Part shown: positions 35,629 to 45,198 of the stretch, piece after piece
Layout of the letters: each line of letters starts with the position of its first letter
Numbering within the stretch: the stretch's first letter is position 1
DNA from: Oleidesulfovibrio alaskensis DSM 16109
GTDB taxonomy: Bacteria; Desulfobacterota; Desulfovibrionia; Desulfovibrionales; Desulfovibrionaceae
Direction: 5' to 3'
Length of the DNA: 64,000 nt
NCBI RefSeq assembly: GCF_000482745.1
Contig: NZ_AXWQ01000004.1
Coordinates: 310,001 to 374,000 of the forward strand
Translations under genes and position numbers: made by a program
Notes under the pieces: model-generated
What the model was told of the DNA's origin: nothing
The model's input: the letters and a program-made list of their open reading frames with translations, nothing else
The model's database searches: none

Positions 35629-36594
35629 ATGATTCTCATAGCCACGCTGCTGGCGGTAGCCGCCTGCTTTATTCTGGTGCTGGGTACCGGAAACCTGCTG
35701 TCCGCGCGCAGACACGAGGCAAAAGCGCGTGTGAGCCGCCGTCTGACGGCGCTGGCAGTCCGGCACGAAACAGCCCCCCCCGCAGACATAGAACGCCGCA
35801 GAGCCATGTCGGGCATGCAGTGGCTGGACAAAGTTCTGTCAGGACGTTCTGTCATGCGCAGGCTCGATCTTATTCTCGAACAGGGCAAGACCGACATAAA
35901 CGTGGGGGTCATCATTCTGGCAGCCGTCACTCTGGCCGCTGCGGGCTTCGCCTTCATACGTCTGCTCACTGACAATTTCTGGCTTTGTGCCGTCACCCCG
36001 TTTGCCGCCGGTTATCTGCCCTTTGCGTGGATTCTTTCCCGCCGCACACGACGCATGAACAGATTTCACAGACAGCTGCCCGATGCGCTGGACCTTATTG
36101 CCCGCGCATTGAAAGCCGGCCATGCCTTTCCGCAGGGCATGCGCATGGTGGCCGATGAATTCGCCGATCCGGTAGGACCGGAATTTCAGATCACGCTTGA
36201 TGAAATCAACTTCGGAGTGTCTCCGGATGCCGCGCTGCACGCCATGACCCGGCGCGTGGACTGCGCCGACCTGCGGTTCTTTGTGGTTTCTGTAAACATC
36301 CAGCGCGAAACCGGAGGCAATCTGGCGGAAATCGTTTCCGGCATCGCCCTGCTGCTGCGCGAACGCTTCAAACTGCACGGCAGAGTAAAGGTGCTTTCGG
36401 CAGAAGGCAGGCTGACCGCATGGATACTGTTTGCCCTGCCTTTCGGCATAGGGTTCATCATCCACCTGCTCAACCCCGATTTCATGAGCGCGCTGTACAC
36501 CACACCGGAAGGCAACATGCTGTTGAACGGTTCGCTCTTTCTTATGACTGCGGGCGCGCTGGCGCTGAAAAAACTGACCACCATACGGGTATAG
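35629..36594 (+). CDS. tadB: Tad inner-membrane platform protein TadB
   Basis: A 321-residue protein with N-terminal, central and C-terminal transmembrane helices and a GspF-like domain (FHRQLPDALDLIARALKAGHAFPQGMRMVADEF). It pairs with TadC to form the membrane base on which TadA acts. Confidence 0.93.
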   Translation: MILIATLLAVAACFILVLGTGNLLSARRHEAKARVSRRLTALAVRHETAPPADIERRRAMSGMQWLDKVLSGRSVMRRLDLILEQGKTDINVGVIILAAVTLAAAGFAFIRLLTDNFWLCAVTPFAAGYLPFAWILSRRTRRMNRFHRQLPDALDLIARALKAGHAFPQGMRMVADEFADPVGPEFQITLDEINFGVSPDAALHAMTRRVDCADLRFFVVSVNIQRETGGNLAEIVSGIALLLRERFKLHGRVKVLSAEGRLTAWILFALPFGIGFIIHLLNPDFMSALYTTPEGNMLLNGSLFLMTAGALALKKLTTIRV

Positions 36595-36603
36595 GAGGCA
36601 GCC

Positions 36604-37578
36604 ATGAACATACAGAACATGCTTCCGCTGCTTGTGGCGGCTCTCGCTTCCGCCTCTGTCATGCTGGCCTTTTTCGGACTGCGCGGGCTGCTGAACGGCA
36701 GACAGCGGGCAAAACAGCTGCAGCGCCGCGTCCGGCATCACATCAGTCCGACCCGCATCTCCGGCATGCAGCCTGCGGCGGAAACACAGCAGGGACGGCG
36801 GCAGCTGACCGCAAAGCTGAACGACCTCATGAGCACCATAGGTGAACGTCTTGCCCCCAGAAATGAAGAACAGATGGGACAGACCAACCTCGCCCTCGTG
36901 CGGGCAGGATACCGCAGCCGCAAAGCCCCGCTGATACTCTGGGGCGCCAAGGCGGGATGCATGCTGCTGGGACTGACATGCGGACTGCTGATACGGCTTG
37001 CCGCCGGTGAAACCATTCCCGCCGGCATGCTGGCGCTGCTCTTTATCTGCCCTGCTGTTCTGGGACTGTATCTGCCGGATGCATGGGTATCATCCAAAGT
37101 ACGCACCCGCCGCCGCCAGATGGAAGACAGTCTGCCCGATGCGCTTGACCTCCTTGTGGTCTGCGTCGAAGCGGGCATGGGGCTTGATCAGGCCATAGGG
37201 CGTGTCGCCCGTGAGCTGTCGCTCTCCAGCCCTGTGCTGGGTGAAGAGCTTTCCATGCTGGTCAGTGAGCTGCGGGCCGGAAAAACCAGATCGGAATCAC
37301 TGAAGAATCTGGCGCACCGCGTAGGTCTGGAAGATGTGAACAGTCTGGTTACCCTGATTATTCAGGCCGATGCATTCGGCACCAGCATCGCACACACGCT
37401 GCGCGTCTATTCCGACACCATGCGCACCACGCGCTTTCAAAGAGCCGAGGAAATCGCCGCCAAGATGCCTGTCAAACTGCTTTTCCCTCTCGTATTCTGC
37501 ATACTTCCGGCTCTTTTTGTCGCCATCATGGGGCCTGCGGGCATCCGTCTGATGCAGGTCTTTTCACAAATGGAATAG
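36604..37578 (+). CDS. tadC: Tad inner-membrane platform protein TadC
   Basis: A 324-residue GspF-like paralogue of TadB with the motif MEDSLPDALDLLVVCVEAGMGLDQAIGRVARE and C-terminal transmembrane helices. It follows tadB by nine bases. Confidence 0.93.
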   Translation: MNIQNMLPLLVAALASASVMLAFFGLRGLLNGRQRAKQLQRRVRHHISPTRISGMQPAAETQQGRRQLTAKLNDLMSTIGERLAPRNEEQMGQTNLALVRAGYRSRKAPLILWGAKAGCMLLGLTCGLLIRLAAGETIPAGMLALLFICPAVLGLYLPDAWVSSKVRTRRRQMEDSLPDALDLLVVCVEAGMGLDQAIGRVARELSLSSPVLGEELSMLVSELRAGKTRSESLKNLAHRVGLEDVNSLVTLIIQADAFGTSIAHTLRVYSDTMRTTRFQRAEEIAAKMPVKLLFPLVFCILPALFVAIMGPAGIRLMQVFSQME

Positions 37579-37589
37579 GAGAGGACACC

Positions 37590-39029
37590 ATGAACCGCCT
37601 TGCATACATATTTTCAATTGCCGCGGCTGCCATACTGCTGGGCGGCTGCGCTCAGGGAAAAGAAAACAACTCCGGCCGTTTTTCGCTCATGCAGCGTTAT
37701 CACAGCGGACAGCCCCTGCTGGCAGAAGAAACCGGGCAGGACACGCGGAACAACCATGACAACAGCGCTGAAGCACGTGAGCATCTGGCACGCGGACTCC
37801 GCTTTCTGCAGCAGGAAAGAGACGAGCTGGCTTTTGAACAGTTCAGTCGCGCCGCGTCGCTTGACCCCGCGCTGACTCAGGCCCGTTATCAGCGCGGTCT
37901 GCTGCTGCACAGCCGGGGCATGCAGCAGGAAGCCATGCAGGAAATGGAAGCGGTACTGGCACTGGAGCCTGACCATGCAAAGGCGCATGAAGCCAGCGGA
38001 GCCATTTTTTTCACCGCAGGGCTGATGGAAGAAGCACTGGATATGTTCACCAAAGCGGTGAGTCTGGATGCCGGACTGGAAAACAGTCATGCGTTCATAG
38101 CCGCCATCAGAAACTACCGGGGAGAACATACACAGGCGCTGCAAGCGCTGCAGGCAGCGCTTGCGCTCTACCCCGCATCCGCCGCGCTGCACAATAACGC
38201 TGGCATGACCCTTTCCATGCTGCACCGCGATGCCGAAGCCGTCCCCCACTTCCGTCAGGCCATCAGTCTTGGCGCACCCGCGGCAAAAACATGGAACAAC
38301 ATGGGACTGGCCCTGTGCAGAATGAACCGTCTGGACGAAGCGCTCATAGCATTCCGCAATGCAGGCACCGAGGCTGCCGCATACAATAACCTGGGCTACT
38401 ATCTTTTTCTGCAGAACCGCCACCGCGAGGCCGTCGTGTATCTGGAAAAAGCCATGGAGCTTGAACCGCGCTACTACGCCCGTGCAGCTGAAAACCTGAA
38501 ACGCGCCCGACTGGCAGCCCGTTTTGACGCGGCCCCCGCCGCTCCTGCCGCCATACGGCAGATACCGGCGCCCCCCGTCGTACAGCCCGCAGCAACACCG
38601 CATAACCGGACACAATCCACCGCGTTGCCCTTGGCTGTGCCGGCGGTTGCGGCAGATACCGCAAACATGCCCCCCGCAGCCGGTGCCGTTTCCGTCGCAG
38701 ACTCTCCCGCCGCCGTTGTGACAAACGCCGCACCGCAGTCTGAGGACAAGGTATGGGCCGTGCATGAAAGTTCGTGGAAAGACGCTCACAAGGCACAACA
38801 ACGTGCCGGCGAACTGCGCAGCATGGGTTTCGATGCCAGAGTGGCCACATTTGCCATCAGACAACACGGCACATGGCACAGGGTGGTGCTGGGCAGCCAT
38901 CAGACCATGGAAGAAGCCGACGCCCGCTGTGCAGCGCTTGTACGGCAGGCGGCATTCGAAAACCTGCGTTCGGTACGTGTTCCTGCAACGCTGATACCTG
39001 CCGGCACCCCCGCCGCGCAGCAACTGTAG
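37590..39029 (+). CDS. tadD: TadD-like TPR lipoprotein with SPOR domain
   Basis: A 479-residue lipoprotein (LLGGC lipobox) with about seven TPR repeats between residues 60 and 300, a Pro/Ala-rich linker, and a C-terminal SPOR domain (VWAVHESSWKDAHKAQQRAGELRSMG...). TadD is the usual TPR outer-membrane partner of the pilus; the SPOR domain, which binds denuded glycan strands of peptidoglycan, is an extra feature and suggests tethering at division sites or poles. Confidence 0.88.
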   Translation: MNRLAYIFSIAAAAILLGGCAQGKENNSGRFSLMQRYHSGQPLLAEETGQDTRNNHDNSAEAREHLARGLRFLQQERDELAFEQFSRAASLDPALTQARYQRGLLLHSRGMQQEAMQEMEAVLALEPDHAKAHEASGAIFFTAGLMEEALDMFTKAVSLDAGLENSHAFIAAIRNYRGEHTQALQALQAALALYPASAALHNNAGMTLSMLHRDAEAVPHFRQAISLGAPAAKTWNNMGLALCRMNRLDEALIAFRNAGTEAAAYNNLGYYLFLQNRHREAVVYLEKAMELEPRYYARAAENLKRARLAARFDAAPAAPAAIRQIPAPPVVQPAATPHNRTQSTALPLAVPAVAADTANMPPAAGAVSVADSPAAVVTNAAPQSEDKVWAVHESSWKDAHKAQQRAGELRSMGFDARVATFAIRQHGTWHRVVLGSHQTMEEADARCAALVRQAAFENLRSVRVPATLIPAGTPAAQQL

Positions 39030-39053
39030 CCGGTGCCCGCACAGGAGGCCACC

Positions 39054-39446
39054 ATGCCGATATCTTTCACACGCGATGAACGCGGCCTTGCCGCCATCGA
39101 GGTAGCCCTGCTTGTACCGGTGCTGGCAGCACTGCTGTACGTGCTCGTCGAAGGCGGCAACACCATACGCACCTATTCCGCACTTACAGAAGCCAGCCGT
39201 TCTGCGGCAAGGCATGTGGTGCTGACGGGCGAAACCGACAATCTGGACGCTTTTGTCCGTTCGCTTGTCACCTCGCTTGACCCGCAGGCCCTGAGTACAA
39301 ATGTCAGCGCCGCGGAACAGGGCGCCATGGTCACCGTACAGGTGCGCTACGGGTACAAGTCTGTTTTTACCAGCAACATTATTACGGGAGAAGCCAATGA
39401 ACCGCTTTACACACTTACTGCGCAGACCAGCATGCCTCTGCCGTAG
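39054..39446 (+). CDS. tadE: TadE-like pseudopilin
   Basis: A 130-residue protein with the TadE-type N-terminal hydrophobic helix RGLAAIEVALLVPVLAALLYV preceded by a short charged leader. AGGAGG precedes the ATG at 39054. Its last 50 bases overlap the tadG start in another frame. Confidence 0.88.
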   Translation: MPISFTRDERGLAAIEVALLVPVLAALLYVLVEGGNTIRTYSALTEASRSAARHVVLTGETDNLDAFVRSLVTSLDPQALSTNVSAAEQGAMVTVQVRYGYKSVFTSNIITGEANEPLYTLTAQTSMPLP

Positions 39447-40704
39447 ACTGGGCGGGCAGCTTGCGGCAGGAGCAGAAGGAGCCTCCGCCGCGCTCATGGC
39501 TGTCCTGTTGCCGGTCATACTGGGCATCATGGGGCTGGGGCTGGATTCGGGCATGCTGTATCTTTCGCACAGCCGACTTCAGGCCGCGGTAGATGCCGCC
39601 GCTCTGGCCGGCAGTCTTCAGCTGCCCTACGACCCCGCCATGGACAAGGGACTGGTACGTGCGGCTGTGGACGAATACATGCACGCCAATTTTCCTCAGG
39701 CCGTGGTGCAGTCCGTGCTGCCCGGGGCGGAGGAACGCAGCGTCACGGTAAACGCCGAGGCAACCGTAGGCACCATATTCATGGGCGCGCTGGGCATCGG
39801 CTCTTCCACGGTACGCGCGCAGGCTTCAGCGGGGTACAACAACCTCGAAGTCGTCTTCGTCATCGATAATTCCGGCTCCATGAAGGGTTCGCCCATCAAT
39901 GAAACCAATGCCGCGGCTACCCGTCTGGTGGATCTCATCATGCCCGAAGGCATGGCCACATCGGTTAAAATCGGCCTTGTCCCCTTCCGCGGCAAAGTGC
40001 GCATTCCAGCCGATGTCGACGGGCTGCCCTCCGGCTGCCGCAATGCCGACGGCTCACTGAACGAGGACGGCCTGCTGGATGAATACAAAAAGCCCGAATA
40101 CCGTTACCCGTACAACGACAGGCTGAGAGTGACTCCGTACTCCTGCTCCAGCATCCCCCTTACCCAGGGTCTGACAGCCGACCGCGCCACCATAACACAG
40201 GCCATAGGACGTCAGGATGCACGGGGTGATTCTTCCGGCACCGTCATATCAGAAGGCCTGAAATGGGCACGCCACGTGCTGACCCCCGAGGAGCCTTTCA
40301 CCGAAGGCTCCTCCGCCAAAGACATGCGCAAGGTGATCATCCTGCTGACAGACGGAGATACCGAAGACGGAAACTGCGGCGGCAACTATTCCGTGTATTA
40401 CCGGCCCAACAACTACTGGACCAACGCCTACTACGGCATGATGGACATGGACTCGCACTGCGAAGACGGCGGCGTGCTGAACAACGCCATGCTCAGTGAA
40501 GCGGCTCTGGCCAAAGATGCCGGCATAGAAATATTCGCCATCCGGTACGGCTCTTCAGACGCTGTGGACCGCAATCTGATGCGGGCTGTCGCATCCAGCA
40601 AGGAAGGCACCGATGACCACTATTTCGATGCGCCTTCACCGTACGACATTGACGATGTGTTCAAACTGATCGGCCGTCAGCTCGGCTGGAGACTGCTGCG
40701 CTGA
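39397..40704 (+). CDS. tadG: TadG-like protein with von Willebrand A domain
   Basis: A 435-residue protein with an N-terminal TadG helix (GASAALMAVLLPVILGIMGLGLDSGM) and a vWA domain whose MIDAS motif is VIDNSGSMKG at about residues 155-164, with LLTDGDTEDG later. It is anchored in the inner membrane and may stabilise the pilus or contact surfaces. The start follows GGGAG by seven bases and lies inside tadE. Confidence 0.9.
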   Translation: MNRFTHLLRRPACLCRRLGGQLAAGAEGASAALMAVLLPVILGIMGLGLDSGMLYLSHSRLQAAVDAAALAGSLQLPYDPAMDKGLVRAAVDEYMHANFPQAVVQSVLPGAEERSVTVNAEATVGTIFMGALGIGSSTVRAQASAGYNNLEVVFVIDNSGSMKGSPINETNAAATRLVDLIMPEGMATSVKIGLVPFRGKVRIPADVDGLPSGCRNADGSLNEDGLLDEYKKPEYRYPYNDRLRVTPYSCSSIPLTQGLTADRATITQAIGRQDARGDSSGTVISEGLKWARHVLTPEEPFTEGSSAKDMRKVIILLTDGDTEDGNCGGNYSVYYRPNNYWTNAYYGMMDMDSHCEDGGVLNNAMLSEAALAKDAGIEIFAIRYGSSDAVDRNLMRAVASSKEGTDDHYFDAPSPYDIDDVFKLIGRQLGWRLLR

Positions 40705-40725
40705 CGCGCAGCAAGGAGACTGCCC

Positions 40726-41217
40726 ATGCACGCATTCCGACTTGTCACAGGCAGGCTGCGGCACGACACGAGCGGACTCAGCTCGCTGGAGCTGGCCCTT
40801 ACTCTGCCTGTGCTGCTGATGATGGTTTTCGGGCTCATTGAATTCGGCTATAACCTATTTGCCAGAACCACGGTGGACAAAGCCGCACTTATCGGAGCAC
40901 GCTACGCCGTGACCGGTCAGGGCTTTGACGACGGCACACGCCATGCACGCATTGTGCAGGAGGCCCGGAGACTGACGGGAGTTCTGGCCGGCAGTTCGCC
41001 GCAAAGCGTCACCGTCACCATAGGCAGCATTGCCGCCGGTGCGGGAGATGACGCCCTGATAGAAGGCGATGCAGGCCTGCCCTGCGACAGGGTTCAGGTA
41101 CGGGTGGAATACCGTTACACTCCGGTAACCCCCGTAGTGGGCAGTCTGCTGGGACCGGAAATAACGGTGCAGGGCATCGAACGCATGATCAACGAACCAT
41201 GGGTGGCATGCCGGTGA
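40726..41217 (+). CDS. tadF: TadF/TadE-like pseudopilin
   Basis: A 163-residue protein with HDTSGLSSLELALTLPVLLMMVFGLIEFGYN, the pseudopilin helix of the TadE/F family, then a periplasmic domain with one Cys pair candidate (LPCDR and the terminal WVACR). It lies 21 bases after tadG. Confidence 0.88.
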   Translation: MHAFRLVTGRLRHDTSGLSSLELALTLPVLLMMVFGLIEFGYNLFARTTVDKAALIGARYAVTGQGFDDGTRHARIVQEARRLTGVLAGSSPQSVTVTIGSIAAGAGDDALIEGDAGLPCDRVQVRVEYRYTPVTPVVGSLLGPEITVQGIERMINEPWVACR

Positions 41218-41327
41218 GCGTTCCCGTTCTGGCCTGCATGCCGGTAAACACCTGTATGCGGCCTGAAACGGCCGGAATTATCCGCCGGTTGCGCCCGCGC
41301 GCTTGCCCGGTGACAAAGGACGCCACC

Positions 41328-43625
41328 ATGCACCATTCGCTCAGCCTGCTTTTTGTCACCTGTTCGGAAGAACTGGCGGACGGCATAGTGCACAGCGCTT
41401 CGGAATGCGGTCTGCACCCCGCCTATTCTCTTGTGGGGTCGGCTCAGGAGCTTTCCCGCGCGCTTGCCGAAGAATCCTGGGACATCATTCTGGCCGAACC
41501 CCATGTGGCGGGCATGCCGTGGCAGCAGATACTTGCGGCCGTGCGCCGTGTGCACGAAGGGATTCCTTTTGTCCTTGTCATGCCTGCCCCCGACCCGCAG
41601 GCCGCGGCGCAGGCCGTCCACGACGGTGCCGATGAAGTGCTGCTGCCTGCGGACTGGCATACCGGCGCCGCCCTGCAGCGGCTGCGCAGTCAGGCAGTGC
41701 TGAGCCGCAGACAAGGTGCCCGCCGCCGTTCACGCGCAGATGATGAAAAAGAATGGCGCGCGCTGGTCGAAAACACCATGGTCGGCATGTTCCGCTGCCG
41801 CCCGTGGGGCGAGCTGGTACAGGTGAATCCTGCTTTTGCCGCCATATTCGGCTACCGTTCCCCCCAAGAGCTGCTGAATGCCCATGCCGGAAAAAAGGGG
41901 CCCCATGTTCCGGCCGCAGAAATAAAAGAACTGCTGCCGGCACTGAGGAATGAAGGCCTGCTGACAGAATACGAGATGCACGCAGCACGGCCCGACGGTT
42001 CCGGCGTATGGCTTTCCGTCAATGCCAGAACCATACGGGGGGCCGCCGGAGAAATTTCGGGCATAGAAGGCACGGTGGAAGACATCGGCAACCGCAAGTC
42101 GGTCGAAAACATGATTGTCCGGGCAAAGCAGGAGTGGGAAAAAACATTCGACAGTGTACCCGACATAATCGTCCTGCTGGACAGCGACCTGCACATAAGG
42201 CGATGCAACATGGCGCTGGGAACGCTGCTGGGCCGCCATCCGCGCGAACTGGTGGGACAGGACAGCCGCAAAACACTTTTCGACGGCGGCACACACGGCC
42301 CTGTGCTTGACTCGCTGCCTGCGCTGAGCCGCGGACAAAGCCATACCGAAGAACTGCACCTGCCCGCGCTGGGCGGACATTTTCTGATAACCTTTTCGCC
42401 GCTGTTCACCGGTACCGGATCAGATGCTGAACCGGAAGGCACCGTACTGGTGGCACGCGACATAAGCAGCCGCAAACAGCTGGAAGCACAGTTGCGCCAG
42501 GCTCAGAAAATGGAGGCCATAGGCACGCTGGCAGGCGGAATCGCTCACGATTTCAACAACATCCTCGGCGTGATGATGGGCTATACTGAAATGAGCATGG
42601 ATGAAACCACGGAAGGTTCGGCCATGCAGCGGCGGCTGGACGCCGTACTCTCTGCCGGAAGGCGCGCCCGCGACCTCATCCATCAGATACTTACTTTCAG
42701 CAGACACGAAGAGCCTTCGCGTCATCCGCTCAACCTTGTTTCCCCCGTCAAGGAAACGGTCAAACTGCTGCGGGCTTCGCTGCCGGCCAACATTGCCATC
42801 GACCTGCGTACAGACACTGTGCCTCCCGTCAATGCAAACCTGAGCCAGATTCAGCAGGTGGTCATGAACCTGTGCGCCAACGCAGCCCACGCCATGCGCG
42901 GCCCGGGCGGCAACCTGCTGCTTGCGCTGGACAGCACCCTGCTTACCGCCGAAGAAGCGCGCCCTCTTTCCGTCTCTGCGGGCACGTATGTCCGCCTGCG
43001 TGTGTCCGACACGGGGCACGGTATCGACCCGCAGATACTGCACAGCATTTTTGACCCGTTTTTCACCACAAAAAAACCCGACGAAGGAACGGGCATGGGG
43101 CTGGCGCTGGTGCACGGCATCATCACCGCGCACGGCGGTACGGTATCTGTCTCGTCCGTACCCGGGCAGGGAACAGACTTCACCATACTGCTGCCTGCCA
43201 CCGACGGACAGAATGTATCGGAACCGGGCGGGTCACTGCGCCACGCGGGCAGCGGCATTGTGCTGGTGGTGGATGATGAAAAAGCGCTGGCAGGCGTCAT
43301 GGCCGATATGCTGCAAAGCATGGGATACACCCCGCGCATAGCCGATTCGCCGGCTCAGGCGCTGCACATGGTAAGCCGCGCCCCGCAGGAATTTGCCCTT
43401 GTGCTTACAGACCAGACCATGCCGGACATGACCGGAACAGAGCTGGCGGCACGCCTGCATGCGGTGCGCCCCGACCTGCCGGTCATTCTGTGCACGGGCT
43501 TCAGCGAGGGGCTTACGCGTGAAGCCGCACGCAAGGCCGGAATCAGCGAACTGCTGCTCAAACCCGTATTACGCGGCGATCTGGCAAAGGCGCTGGCATG
43601 TCTTGAATTTGACTGCGGGCTGTGA
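41328..43625 (+). CDS. Hybrid PAS sensor histidine kinase closing the tad locus
   Basis: A 765-residue cytoplasmic protein. It has an N-terminal receiver-like domain with Glu at the phospho-Asp place (ILAEPHVAG), two PAS domains (about residues 140-265 and 275-380), a HisKA domain with the H-box GGIAHDFNN, a HATPase with DTGHGI and GTGMGLALVHGI, and a C-terminal receiver (VLVVDDE, LTDQTMPDMTG). No transmembrane segment is evident, so it senses an internal signal. The ATG at 41328 has AAAGGA upstream; the frame extends back to 41199 into tadF. It is the likely partner of the regulator at 27323. Confidence 0.92.
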   Translation: MHHSLSLLFVTCSEELADGIVHSASECGLHPAYSLVGSAQELSRALAEESWDIILAEPHVAGMPWQQILAAVRRVHEGIPFVLVMPAPDPQAAAQAVHDGADEVLLPADWHTGAALQRLRSQAVLSRRQGARRRSRADDEKEWRALVENTMVGMFRCRPWGELVQVNPAFAAIFGYRSPQELLNAHAGKKGPHVPAAEIKELLPALRNEGLLTEYEMHAARPDGSGVWLSVNARTIRGAAGEISGIEGTVEDIGNRKSVENMIVRAKQEWEKTFDSVPDIIVLLDSDLHIRRCNMALGTLLGRHPRELVGQDSRKTLFDGGTHGPVLDSLPALSRGQSHTEELHLPALGGHFLITFSPLFTGTGSDAEPEGTVLVARDISSRKQLEAQLRQAQKMEAIGTLAGGIAHDFNNILGVMMGYTEMSMDETTEGSAMQRRLDAVLSAGRRARDLIHQILTFSRHEEPSRHPLNLVSPVKETVKLLRASLPANIAIDLRTDTVPPVNANLSQIQQVVMNLCANAAHAMRGPGGNLLLALDSTLLTAEEARPLSVSAGTYVRLRVSDTGHGIDPQILHSIFDPFFTTKKPDEGTGMGLALVHGIITAHGGTVSVSSVPGQGTDFTILLPATDGQNVSEPGGSLRHAGSGIVLVVDDEKALAGVMADMLQSMGYTPRIADSPAQALHMVSRAPQEFALVLTDQTMPDMTGTELAARLHAVRPDLPVILCTGFSEGLTREAARKAGISELLLKPVLRGDLAKALACLEFDCGL

Positions 43626-43629
43626 CCGC

Positions 43630-43660
43630 AAAAAACCCCTGCCGCAAAAACGGCAGGGGT
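43630..43660 (-). terminator. Terminator of the NSS symporter gene
   Basis: ACCCCTGCCG and CGGCAGGGGT form a 10-bp stem; on the minus strand it is followed by six T residues. Confidence 0.88.
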
Positions 43661-43685
43661 CAGGAACTGCAGCGCAGCAGAACAA

Positions 43686-45047
43686 TCAGCCCAGCTTGAT
43701 AACACCCAGACCGTTGAGCATGACCAGCAGCACCAGCACGGGGGTCACCCAGCGCACCAGCCGGAACACCACGGACACCACAGAGGTGTTGTGCAGTTCT
43801 CCGCTGTTGGAAAGCTCGTCCTGCATATTCTTTCTGCCCCACACCCAGCCGATGAAAACACAGATAAGCAGCCCGCCGGCGGGCAGCAGAATATTGGACG
43901 ACAGGTAATCGTAAAAATCAAAAAAGTTCATGCCGAACACGGTTACATCGGCCATGGTGCTGAACGACAGCGTGGCAGGTGCGCCCGTAACCGCCAGCAG
44001 CAACGCGGTAAGCACCGTAGCCGTCTTGCGCGACCAGCCGAGGGCTTCTGTCAGAAAAGCCACCGGCACTTCCATAAGCGACAACATGGCCCCGATGGTC
44101 GCAATGCCCGTAAGCACAAAAAAAGCAACCATGAACAGCTGCCCCGCAGGCATGGCACTGAATACCGCAGGTATGGTCATGAACAGCAGTCCCGGCCCGG
44201 CCGCCGGTTCAAAGCCGAAGTTGAACACAGCGGGAAAAATGGCAATGCCCGCCAGCATGGAAACCATGAGGTCTGCCAGCATGACACGCGTTGTGGTGAC
44301 GGGAATGTTGGCGTCGGCGCGGAAGTAGCTGCCGTAAGTCATCATGGTGCCCATGCCGATGGACAGCTTGAAAAATGCAAGCCCCATGGCCATCAGCACC
44401 ACATTGCCGGTAATCTTGCTGAAATCGGGATTGAACAGAAAGGCAAGCCCTTCCGCCGCCTTGGGCAGCGTAAGCGAGCGCGCGCAGACAAGCAGCAGCA
44501 TGACAAAAAGAATGGGCAGCAGTGTTTTGGTCGTTTTTTCTATACCTTTGCTCACCCCGCCGATGATGATGTAGCTGATGAGCACCAGAACCCCCCACTG
44601 CCACATCAGCGAAGACCACGGCGCGCTGACCATGGCCCCGAAAACCGCTTCGCCTGTTTTAGGGTCTGTGGCGTTCAGCACACCGGTGACAGACTTGACG
44701 ATGTAAAAAAACACCCAGCCCACCACATTGGTATAAAAGGAAAGAATGACAAACGCGGCGATGCATCCGGAAAGCCCCACCAGCCACCACGGCGTGCCCG
44801 GGGCCAGCTTGCGGAATGTGCCCACGGCGTTGCTGCGCGCCCTGCGGCCCATCATTATCTCCGCAATCATGATAGGAAGCCCCACAACCAGTGTGGCTAT
44901 GATGTAAAGCAGAAGAAACGAAGCGCCCCCGTTTTCTCCTGTCATATAGGGAAATTTCCAGATGTTCCCCAGCCCGACCGCAGACCCCAGAGTCGCAGCC
45001 AGCACCCCCAGCTTTGATGAAAAGCCGTCGCGTTGATTTGTTGCCAT
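43686..45047 (-). CDS. Sodium-dependent amino-acid/neurotransmitter symporter (NSS family)
   Basis: A 453-residue protein with about eleven hydrophobic segments. The N-terminal GSAVGLGNIWKFPYMTGENGGASF matches TM1 of LeuT/MhsT, containing unwound substrate and sodium-binding residues. It imports an amino acid with sodium across the inner membrane; the substrate is not predictable. AAGGA precedes the ATG. It stands alone between two minus-strand terminators. Confidence 0.94.
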   Translation of the reverse strand: MATNQRDGFSSKLGVLAATLGSAVGLGNIWKFPYMTGENGGASFLLLYIIATLVVGLPIMIAEIMMGRRARSNAVGTFRKLAPGTPWWLVGLSGCIAAFVILSFYTNVVGWVFFYIVKSVTGVLNATDPKTGEAVFGAMVSAPWSSLMWQWGVLVLISYIIIGGVSKGIEKTTKTLLPILFVMLLLVCARSLTLPKAAEGLAFLFNPDFSKITGNVVLMAMGLAFFKLSIGMGTMMTYGSYFRADANIPVTTTRVMLADLMVSMLAGIAIFPAVFNFGFEPAAGPGLLFMTIPAVFSAMPAGQLFMVAFFVLTGIATIGAMLSLMEVPVAFLTEALGWSRKTATVLTALLLAVTGAPATLSFSTMADVTVFGMNFFDFYDYLSSNILLPAGGLLICVFIGWVWGRKNMQDELSNSGELHNTSVVSVVFRLVRWVTPVLVLLVMLNGLGVIKLG

Positions 45048-45150
45048 ATTCCTTCACTCTCCTCGTAAAGATACCCCCGGACATACCGGCGGGTGAATTT
45101 TCCTAGTCGCAGACGCTGTACGTTTCAACTAATTTTTCCATAATCTGCCA

Positions 45151-45183
45151 AAAAACAAAAGCGGCACTCTCATCAAGTGCCGC
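45151..45183 (-). terminator. Terminator of the PP-loop/NFACT-R gene
   Basis: GCGGCACT-N7-AGTGCCGC with TTTTGTTTTTT on the minus strand. Confidence 0.88.
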
Positions 45184-45198
45184 ATAAAACGTTCTTAT

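Noticed and set aside
37614..39554. 646-residue minus-strand frame opposite tadD-tadE
   Set aside because: Cys/Gly/His-rich shadow of the TPR lipoprotein gene; the plus-strand operon is continuous and convincing.
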